Assembly (NCBI GenBank): GCA_011524785.1
Contig: WTJQ01000338.1
Location: 1-22,936, forward strand
Direction: 5' to 3'
DNA length: 22,936 bases
From: Planctomycetota bacterium
GTDB lineage: Bacteria > Planctomycetota > UBA1135 > GCA-002686595
A model generated the notes under the pieces. The model saw nothing but the letters and a program-made list of their open reading frames with translations. It was not told where the DNA came from and ran no database searches. The position numbers and the translations under genes are program-made. Positions 1 through 6,156 of this stretch are shown here, piece by piece. The stretch's first letter is position 1. Each line of letters starts with the position of its first letter.

Positions 1-784
1 GCCCGTAGCGGTCCCGCAGCTGGGCCGGCTCCTCGTCGATCCGGAACGCGCGCTTGGCGTCCTCGGACGCGAGCAGCTCGGCCGCTCGCTCGTAGAAGGC
101 GTCCATGGCGCGCACGGCGTCGACGTCGCTCGCCTCGGCGAAGCCGCGCCCCACGTGCCGCTGCATCCGCTGCCGCCGTGCGAGGCGCTCGCCCTCGACC
201 GGAGCATCGAGGTCCCGCACCTTGAAGCGGTCGGACGCCGGGTTCGAGCCGAGCGCGAAGGGAGCGTAGCTGCTGCTGAGGAAGCCCGAGCCGGCGAAGG
301 GGTCGGGCACGTTCGGGACGCAGACGTAGGGCGGCAGGGCGCGCTGGCCGCCGAGCTCGTGCGCCACCACCGAGCCCAGGCTCGGGTAGACGAGGGCCGG
401 GCTCGGGCGCCAGCCCGTCAGCATGTTGTGGGTGCCGCGCTCGTGGGCGGCCTCCCCGTGGCTCATGGAGCGCACGATGCAGAGCTTGTCGGCGATCTGT
501 GCGGTGCGGGAGAGGTGCTGGCCGAAGAGCACGCCGTCGAGGCGCGTGGCGCGCGCCTTGCCCTCGCCGCGATACGCCAGGGGCGAGTAGGGCTTGGGGT
601 CGAAGGACTCCTGGGCCGCCAGCCCTCCGCCGAGGAAGACCTGGATGACGGCCTTGGCCGGGGCCGGCGCGTCGTCCCCTGCCGGCGCGGGATCCTCCAG
701 CGCGAGCAGCTGGGGCATCGTGAGGCCGAGGGCCGAGCCGAGCCGCAGGACGCTGCGGCGATCCAGGGAGGAGGGGACACTCAT
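1..784 (-). CDS. DUF1501 family exported protein, N-terminal part (gene runs off left edge)
   Basis: The first 261 codons are present; the rest lies beyond the left edge. The reading frame is open from an ATG at 784, preceded by TAGGAG about 7 bases upstream. The N-terminus (residues 5-25) reads SLDRRSVLRLGSALGLTMPQ, a twin-arginine (Tat) type leader. The mature part starts with KAVIQVFLGGG followed by SFDPKP. It continues through SHGEAAHERGTHNMLTGWRP, YPSLGSVVAHELG and LPPYVCVPNVPDPFAGSGFL. These are the conserved blocks of DUF1501, an alkaline-phosphatase/sulfatase-like family greatly expanded in Planctomycetota. Family members are exported and their biochemical role is mostly unknown; they often sit beside DUF1549/DUF1553 cytochrome-like genes, which would lie outside this window. 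It is on the same strand as the Nudix/MBL gene, 157 bp away, so it may have its own promoter. Family assignment is strong; function is not inferred. Confidence 0.86.
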   Translation of the reverse strand, partial: MSVPSSLDRRSVLRLGSALGLTMPQLLALEDPAPAGDDAPAPAKAVIQVFLGGGLAAQESFDPKPYSPLAYRGEGKARATRLDGVLFGQHLSRTAQIADKLCIVRSMSHGEAAHERGTHNMLTGWRPSPALVYPSLGSVVAHELGGQRALPPYVCVPNVPDPFAGSGFLSSSYAPFALGSNPASDRFKVRDLDAPVEGERLARRQRMQRHVGRGFAEASDVDAVRAMDAFYERAAELLASEDAKRAFRIDEEPAQLRDRYG

Positions 785-906
785 GAGCGTCTCCTAGAAT
801 AGAGGTTCCCCCGATTCCCGTCGGGGCGTTGCAGGCAATCGACGCGGGGATGAGGTCGCAATTGGCGCTGCTGCCGCGCGCTCCTGCCGCGGCCCGTCGA
901 GCACGA

Positions 907-922
907 CCGCGGCCCCCCGCGG
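907..922 (-). terminator. GC hairpin downstream of the Nudix/MBL gene
   Basis: Two CCGCGG hexamers (907-912 and 917-922) separated by CCCC can form a perfect 6-bp stem with a 4-base loop. It lies about 20 bases after the stop codon of the minus-strand Nudix/MBL gene and before the DUF1501 gene. There is no T-run, so it is at best a weak or Rho-assisted terminator. In DNA this GC-rich such hairpins also arise by chance. The rest of the 785-941 gap shows no clear -35/-10 pair. A TATTCT on the minus strand at 801-796 lies too close to the start codon, with no matching -35. Confidence 0.25.
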
Positions 923-941
923 CCATGCCTCGGAGTGGGAC

Positions 942-2441
942 TCAGGGGACCCGCGCCCAGCGCCCTCGGGAGGCCTCGCGCGCCCGCCCCTCCTCGCCCA
1001 GCTTCTCGAGCCCTGCACGCAGGCTGCGCCGCGCCAGGGGTCGAACGCGCGGGTCCGCGTCGTCGTACACCTCGACCACGAGCTCGTCCTCGGCGCGCGG
1101 CTCATCAGCGAGCGCGGCCACGAGCTTGTCCTCGCGCCGCTCGCGGTGCTCGAGGTAGTGCGCGAGCAGGGCGGTCGCCTCGCGGGCGACGGGGCCGTGC
1201 GCGGGATGTCCCCGGCCGAGGTCGAGGCCCGCGACGCGGCGCAGGCTCGCGAGGTAGGTGGCGAGGTGGCCCTCGGGCGGGTCGATCACGATCGTCGAGA
1301 CGGTCGAGGCCAGGTCCCCGAGGAACACGGAGCGATAGCGACTCTCGAGGAAGGCGAGGTGCCCGCGGTCGTGGCCAGGCGTGTGCAGGGCCTCGAGGTG
1401 CCAGCCAGTCGAGCCGTCCGGTGCGCTCCCGAGCTCGATCCGCGCGCCGTCCTCGAGGGCCTGGGCCTCGCGGGGCGCGTGCGGCAGCCGCTCGAGGGTC
1501 AGGGGGTGCGCGGCGACAGGCACCTGGTAGCGCTCGGCGGTGGCCTGCACGGCGCCGACGTGATCGTGGTGGTGGTGCGTGACGAGGACGCGCTCGACGC
1601 GGCGGCCCTCGGCCTGGAGCGCGTCGAGGAGCTCGAAGAGCCGCTCCTGCTCGCTCGCCTCGGGCGTCGCCGGATCGATCACCACCAGCCGCTCCTCCCC
1701 CACGACGTAGGTGTTGGTGGTCGTGGCTGGAGGGAGGGTCGGCGTGCGGAGCGCGGCCATCCAGACGCCGGGGGCGCTCCGGATCCGGTGCAGCCTCCCG
1801 GCCTCGTGAGCAGCGCAGCGCGTGGGCTGGGCCTCGAGGAAGGCGTCGAGCCCCTCGTCCTCGAGGTGGCGCAGCTGCCAGAGGACCGGCGGCACGATCA
1901 GGCGCTCGCCGCGGACCCAGGAGGCGAGGGCCTCGCCCGGGCGCTCGAAGCGCGCCTGCACGATCTCTCCCCCGCAGGGATCGGGGCGCGCGCCCGCCGC
2001 GATCGGGACGTGGAGGAAGCGCGTGCGATACCGGACGGGAGCGAAGGGAGGCGTCGTCAGCCAGCCGAGGGGACGGAGCGCCTCGAGGACGGCCGGGGTC
2101 CGGTCCACCGCGGACCGGAAGGTCGCCGCGGCGTCCGTGTCGCCCGCGAGCAGCCCACGCCTCACGGCGGCCCGCTCCTCCTCGACCAGCAGGTCCTCGA
2201 AGCCGGCAGGCAGCAGCCCTGTCTCCTCGAAGACCTCGCGCACGGCGGCCCGCAGGGTCGCGGCCGCGAGGGCCGCCTCGTCGTCGGCGACGCCGTCCTC
2301 GGGGTCGAGCACGCCGCCGGGGAACGCGTCGTAGCCCCCGAAGAAGCGCAGCTCCGGCGCGCGGCGCGCGAGGAGGACCTCCGGCGCCGCGCCCGTCCCT
2401 CGGGTGCAGAGTGCGGCGGCGGCGATGCGCAGGCGGGCCAT
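942..2441 (-). CDS. Nudix hydrolase / metallo-beta-lactamase / winged-helix fusion protein (LACTB2-like)
   Basis: This 499-residue fusion has three parts. Residues 1-230 form a Nudix domain with FPGGVLD (39-46) and the Nudix-box core REVFEETGLL (68-77). The G and first E of the classical box are replaced (D54, A60), as is common in the NUDT19-like branch, which has an insertion there. Residues 240-420 form a metallo-beta-lactamase domain with the zinc motif THHHHDH (288-294), HTPGHDRGH (353-361), GD (375-376) and GRGHPAHG (409-416). Residues 430-499 look like the small winged-helix tail found in LACTB2-type proteins. Nudix domains cleave nucleoside-diphosphate-X bonds; LACTB2-like proteins are MBL-fold hydrolases, some of them RNA nucleases. 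The substrate here is unknown. The ATG at 2441 gives the normal Nudix beginning but has no clear Shine-Dalgarno. It is divergent from the isomerase gene, with 62 bp between the starts. Confidence 0.86.
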   Translation of the reverse strand: MARLRIAAAALCTRGTGAAPEVLLARRAPELRFFGGYDAFPGGVLDPEDGVADDEAALAAATLRAAVREVFEETGLLPAGFEDLLVEEERAAVRRGLLAGDTDAAATFRSAVDRTPAVLEALRPLGWLTTPPFAPVRYRTRFLHVPIAAGARPDPCGGEIVQARFERPGEALASWVRGERLIVPPVLWQLRHLEDEGLDAFLEAQPTRCAAHEAGRLHRIRSAPGVWMAALRTPTLPPATTTNTYVVGEERLVVIDPATPEASEQERLFELLDALQAEGRRVERVLVTHHHHDHVGAVQATAERYQVPVAAHPLTLERLPHAPREAQALEDGARIELGSAPDGSTGWHLEALHTPGHDRGHLAFLESRYRSVFLGDLASTVSTIVIDPPEGHLATYLASLRRVAGLDLGRGHPAHGPVAREATALLAHYLEHRERREDKLVAALADEPRAEDELVVEVYDDADPRVRPLARRSLRAGLEKLGEEGRAREASRGRWARVP

Positions 2442-2503
2442 GCCAGGAGTCTAGGGACCTGCTCCTCGAGGCACGCCGCACGGACCCGCGCTACCGTGCA
2501 CGC

Positions 2504-3463
2504 GTGACGCACCTCCCCCTGAACCGCCGCCAGCTCCTCGGCAGCGCCGCCGCCGCGGCCGCCCTCCCGGCCTGCGCCTCGACCGGCTCCGCGCGCGCCT
2601 CCTCCGCCGTCGATCGCCCCTGGCAGGGAGGCCGGAGTCCGTGGCCCCTGTGCCTGGACACGGCGACCATCCGCCCGGCCTCCCTCGAGGACAAGGTCCG
2701 CATCGCCGCCGAGGCGGGCTTCGACGCCCTCGAGCCTTGGGAGGGCGAGCTCAAGGAGTGGGAGCGCTCGGGCAGGAGCCTCGAGGACCTGCGCAAGCGC
2801 ATCGAGGACGCCGGGCTGTTCGTGCCGAGCGTGATCGGCCTCTGGGACGCGATCCCGGCCACGCAGGAGGAGTGGGAGCGCAACCTGGTCGCCTCCCGCG
2901 ATCGCATGCGCATGGCCAGCGCGATCGGCTCGCGCAACGTGCAGGTCATCCCCGGGCCCGCGCGGGAGGACTTCGACCTGCGCTGGGCGGCGGACCGCTA
3001 CCGCGACCTGCTGCGGATCGGGCTCGAGGAGTACGACCTGCGCCCGGCGATGGTCTTCGTGGAGTTCCTCCCCGGCGCCAAGACGATGGGGCGGGCGAGC
3101 GCCATCGCCCTCGACGCCGACCACCCGCGCGCCGCGATCATCCCGGACGTGTTCCACATGCACATCGGCGGCTCGGGCTTCCAGGGGCTGAAGCACATCG
3201 GTGGAGACTTCATCGCCATCTTCCAGTTCAACGACGCGCCGGCCGAGCCGGGCCTCGAGGACCTGGAGGACAAGCACCGCGTGTTCCCAGGCGACGGCAT
3301 CCTGCCGCTGGAGGAGATCCTGCGGGACCTGCACGGCACGGGCTTCCGGGACTGCGTGTCGCTGGAGCTGTACAACCCCAGCTACTGGGAGCGCGACCTC
3401 CTGGGCGTCGCGACCGAGGGACATCGGAAGACCCTCGAGACCATCGAGCGCGCCTTCGCCTGA
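2504..3463 (+). CDS. Exported sugar phosphate isomerase/epimerase-like protein (AP endonuclease 2-type TIM barrel)
   Basis: The protein has 319 residues from a GTG start. That start was chosen because the next residues, LNRRQLLGSAAAAAALPAC, form a twin-arginine leader ending in a lipobox-like LPAC with Cys24. An in-frame ATG at 2411 would overlap the divergent gene and bury the signal. The body (about 45-319) matches the xylose-isomerase-like TIM barrel: AAEAGFDALEPW early, then VEFLPG (E187), PDVFHMH (D215, H218, H220), FQFNDAP, DKHRVFPGDG and SLELYNPSYW (E288). The Glu/Asp/His/Glu set is the usual divalent-metal site. IolE/IolI and hydroxypyruvate isomerase belong to this superfamily, and exported versions are common in Planctomycetota, probably acting on sugars or inositols outside the cytoplasm. 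The exact substrate cannot be told. It converges on hrpB with a 15-bp gap. Confidence 0.78.
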   Translation: MTHLPLNRRQLLGSAAAAAALPACASTGSARASSAVDRPWQGGRSPWPLCLDTATIRPASLEDKVRIAAEAGFDALEPWEGELKEWERSGRSLEDLRKRIEDAGLFVPSVIGLWDAIPATQEEWERNLVASRDRMRMASAIGSRNVQVIPGPAREDFDLRWAADRYRDLLRIGLEEYDLRPAMVFVEFLPGAKTMGRASAIALDADHPRAAIIPDVFHMHIGGSGFQGLKHIGGDFIAIFQFNDAPAEPGLEDLEDKHRVFPGDGILPLEEILRDLHGTGFRDCVSLELYNPSYWERDLLGVATEGHRKTLETIERAFA

Positions 3464-3478
3464 GCCGCGGGCCCTCCC

Positions 3479-5878
3479 TCAGCGACGCCGTCGCCGCGGC
3501 CTGCGCTGGGGCTCGGCAGCCAGCGGGTCCTCGGGCCAGGCATGGCGGGGGTAGCGGGCGCGCAGGTCCTTGCGCACCTGCGGCCAGGTGCGCTCCCAGA
3601 AGCCGGCGAGGTCGTCGGTCACCTGCTGGGGACGCTGGTTGGGCGCGAGCAGGTGCAGCAGGCAGGGCACGCGCCCCCCCGCGACGGTCGGGGTGGTGGC
3701 CAGCCCGAAGAGCTCCTGGATCCGCACCGCGAGGACCGGCGGTCGCCCCGCCTCGTAGCGCAGGCGGATCTGGGATCCCGTCGGGACCCGAACGCGCTCG
3801 GGTGCGAGCCGCTCGAGGGCACTGCGCGCGCCGTGCGGGAGCGAGCTCAGGACGAGGCTCGCCACCGGACGCCGCTGGAGATCCTCGAAGGAGCGGCAGC
3901 CCTGGACGAGAGCCGGCAGCAGACCCTCGAGGAAGGGGCCCTCGAGGGGCTCGAGGCCACACCCCGGCTCCCACTCCAGCGCGCAGGCGATGCGCGCGGT
4001 GAGCTGCTCCAGCTCGGGGTCCCCGCCGAGGACGAGCGGCCCCAGGGTGCGGCGCCGTGCGCCGCGCACGCGCCGCTCGCCGGGGTCGAACACGACCGTC
4101 AGGCTGCTGCGCTCCTCGCCGCCGTCGATCCACGCGCGCGGCACGCCCACGGCCTGGCGCACGAGCGGCTCGCCGCCGGTGCCCTGGGTCACGAGGGCGA
4201 GGACGACCTCGGCCTCGGTCACGCAGGACTCGCGCGCGAGGCGGAGGCCGCGTCCATCGACGCCCCGCAGCCGGTCGGAGCCTGGCTCCCGGCGCACGGC
4301 CAGCCGGTCGGGGAAGGCCGCCAGCAGGGCGCGGGTCAGCGCTTCGTCGGGATCCTCAGCGCGCGGTTCTCCTCCGGACTCGCGCTCCACGAGGCGCAGC
4401 AGCTGGTCCCGCGCTCGCAGGACCTGCCGGCCGGGCCCGGAGCGCAGGCCGCGCGGGGCGCGCCCCCCGAGGTCGAGCTCCTCGAGCGCATCGAGCCGTG
4501 CGTCGAGGTCGGAGTCCGCGCTCGCGGAGCGAGCAGGTCCCTCCCGGTCGAACGGATCGCGCTCGGCGAGGAGCGCCGCAGTGAGGGCCGCGGTCCGCGG
4601 AACGCCGAGCGCCTGGCCCTCGAGCAGGAGGCGCCCCAGTCGCGGGTGCACGGGGAGCCGAGCGAGGCGCTCCCCCAGCGGCGTGAGGCGCCCGTCGGCC
4701 ACGGCGCCGAGGAGCTCGAGCAGCTCCTCCGCGCGCTGCAGGGCAGCGGCCTCCGGAGCCTCGAACCAGGGGAACGCCGCGGCGTCGGGCTCGCCGAAGG
4801 CCAGCAGCTGGAGCACCGGCCCCGCGAGGTCGAGGCGCCGCACCTCCGGCGCCTCGGCGGGACTCAGGCTGCGCTGATCGATCGCGCTCCACAGCCGGAG
4901 CGCGAGGCCCGGGGCCAGGCGGCCCGCCCGGCCCGCTCGCTGGTCGGCGCTCGCCACCGAGATGCGCGCGACCTCGAGGCGATCGAGACCCACCGCTGCA
5001 TCGTGGCGCAGGACCCGCGCGAGGCCGCTGTCCACCACCGCCCGGACGCCCTCGACCGTGACGCTCGACTCGGCGACGTTGGTCGCGAGCACCACCCGTC
5101 GTCGGGACCCGGCCCGCAGGGCGCGGTCCTGCTCCTCGGGGCGGAGGGTGCCGTGCAGGGGCAGGACCTCGGGCGCGGCCGCACCGCCACCCGCGAGGCG
5201 CTCGGCCACGCGCTGGATCTCGCCGACTCCGGGGAGGAACGCGAGGACGTCACCGTCGGTGCGCTGGAGGGCCTCCCGGACGCCCCGCGCCACGTGGTCC
5301 TCGAGCCGCTCCCGGGGCTCGGCGTGGAGGTACTGGGTCTCGACCGGGAAGCAGCGGCCCTCGGAGCGCACCACGGGCGCGCCGAGGAAGGCCGCCACGG
5401 GCTCCGCATCCAGGGTGGCGCTCATGACCACGATCCGGAGGTCCGGCCGCACCTCGGTGCGGACGCGCTGGGCCAGGGCGAGGACCAGATCCCCCTCCAG
5501 GTGCCGCTCGTGGAACTCATCGAGCACGAGAGCGTCGATGCCCTCCAGGAAGGGGTCCTCCTGGAGGCGGCGGAGCAGGATCCCCTCGGTGCAGAACACC
5601 ACGCGCGAGTCCGCCCGGAAGCGGCGCTCGAAGCGCACCGACCAGCCGACCTCCTGGCCCGCCGTCCATCCCTGCTCGGCCGCCACCCGGCGGGCCGCGG
5701 CGCGCGCCGCCAGCCTCCGCGGCTCCAGGACCCACACCGAACCCTCGCCCCGTGCCAACGCAGGGGGGACGCGGGTGGTCTTGCCAGCACCCGGCTCGGC
5801 CACGAGCACGCAGGCGCCAGCCTCCGCGAGCGCGGCGTCCAGCGCGGGCAGGACCTCGTCGACGGGCAGGGGCTGCAC
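3479..5878 (-). CDS. hrpB: ATP-dependent RNA helicase HrpB
   Basis: The protein has 799 residues, close to the usual HrpB length of about 800-840. The DEAH-box helicase core is intact. Walker A is EPGAGKTT (28-35), motif Ia contains LEPRRLAARAAA, and motif II is DEFHERHLEGDL (DEFH at 120-123). Motif III is MSATLD (152-157), motif V is ATNVAESSVTVEGVRAVVDSG, and motif VI is QRAGRAGR. The C-terminal third carries the HrpB-specific region with LFGLATTPTVAGGRVP, LLHLLAPNQRPQQVTDDLAGFW and the near-terminal YPRHAWPEDP signature, followed by an Arg-rich tail. HrpB is a widespread but poorly understood bacterial DExH helicase of the cytoplasm. Translation starts at a GTG. It is transcribed divergently from the coiled-coil gene across a 278-bp gap. 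Confidence 0.95.
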   Translation of the reverse strand: MQPLPVDEVLPALDAALAEAGACVLVAEPGAGKTTRVPPALARGEGSVWVLEPRRLAARAAARRVAAEQGWTAGQEVGWSVRFERRFRADSRVVFCTEGILLRRLQEDPFLEGIDALVLDEFHERHLEGDLVLALAQRVRTEVRPDLRIVVMSATLDAEPVAAFLGAPVVRSEGRCFPVETQYLHAEPRERLEDHVARGVREALQRTDGDVLAFLPGVGEIQRVAERLAGGGAAAPEVLPLHGTLRPEEQDRALRAGSRRRVVLATNVAESSVTVEGVRAVVDSGLARVLRHDAAVGLDRLEVARISVASADQRAGRAGRLAPGLALRLWSAIDQRSLSPAEAPEVRRLDLAGPVLQLLAFGEPDAAAFPWFEAPEAAALQRAEELLELLGAVADGRLTPLGERLARLPVHPRLGRLLLEGQALGVPRTAALTAALLAERDPFDREGPARSASADSDLDARLDALEELDLGGRAPRGLRSGPGRQVLRARDQLLRLVERESGGEPRAEDPDEALTRALLAAFPDRLAVRREPGSDRLRGVDGRGLRLARESCVTEAEVVLALVTQGTGGEPLVRQAVGVPRAWIDGGEERSSLTVVFDPGERRVRGARRRTLGPLVLGGDPELEQLTARIACALEWEPGCGLEPLEGPFLEGLLPALVQGCRSFEDLQRRPVASLVLSSLPHGARSALERLAPERVRVPTGSQIRLRYEAGRPPVLAVRIQELFGLATTPTVAGGRVPCLLHLLAPNQRPQQVTDDLAGFWERTWPQVRKDLRARYPRHAWPEDPLAAEPQRRPRRRRR

Positions 5879-6156
5879 CCCTGCAGCCTAGCGGTCCCAC
5901 GGGCATCGTCCCCCCCATCGTCAGGACCTCGCGCAGGTCGACTCGCGCGAGTGCCGGAGCTGGCCCTGCGGAGCTCGTCCTGGACCGTCCGAGGAGGTCA
6001 TCCGAACGCGCTCTGTCAAGGCTCGAGAGCGGACAACATGGGCCCGCTTGGGAGGGGAAATGCGTGCGAGCCAGCGCTAGCATCGACCGCGCGCGAGGGC
6101 TCGATTCCACCGCCGGTCCGCACACCGGTTCCGCACTCGCGCGAAGGGGTCCGTCA
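5879..6156. promoter_or_regulatory. Divergent intergenic region between hrpB and the coiled-coil gene, with repeated ACTCGCGCGA
   Basis: This is the longest gene-free stretch in the window (278 bp) and must hold the promoters for both flanking genes. A perfect 12-bp palindrome, ACTCGCGCGAGT, occurs at 5941-5952. Ten of its bases recur in the same orientation at 6135-6144, directly before the ribosome binding site of the coiled-coil gene (GAAGGGG at 6143-6149). This could be an operator. CG-rich words are common here, so chance is a real alternative. I found no convincing -35/-10 pair: TTGGGA at 6048 and TAGCAT at 6078 are too far apart. Confidence 0.3.

Noticed and set aside
1105..2481. 458-codon frame in the Nudix/MBL region on the same strand
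   Set aside because: It is an Arg/Pro-rich out-of-frame shadow of the gene with complete Nudix and MBL motifs.
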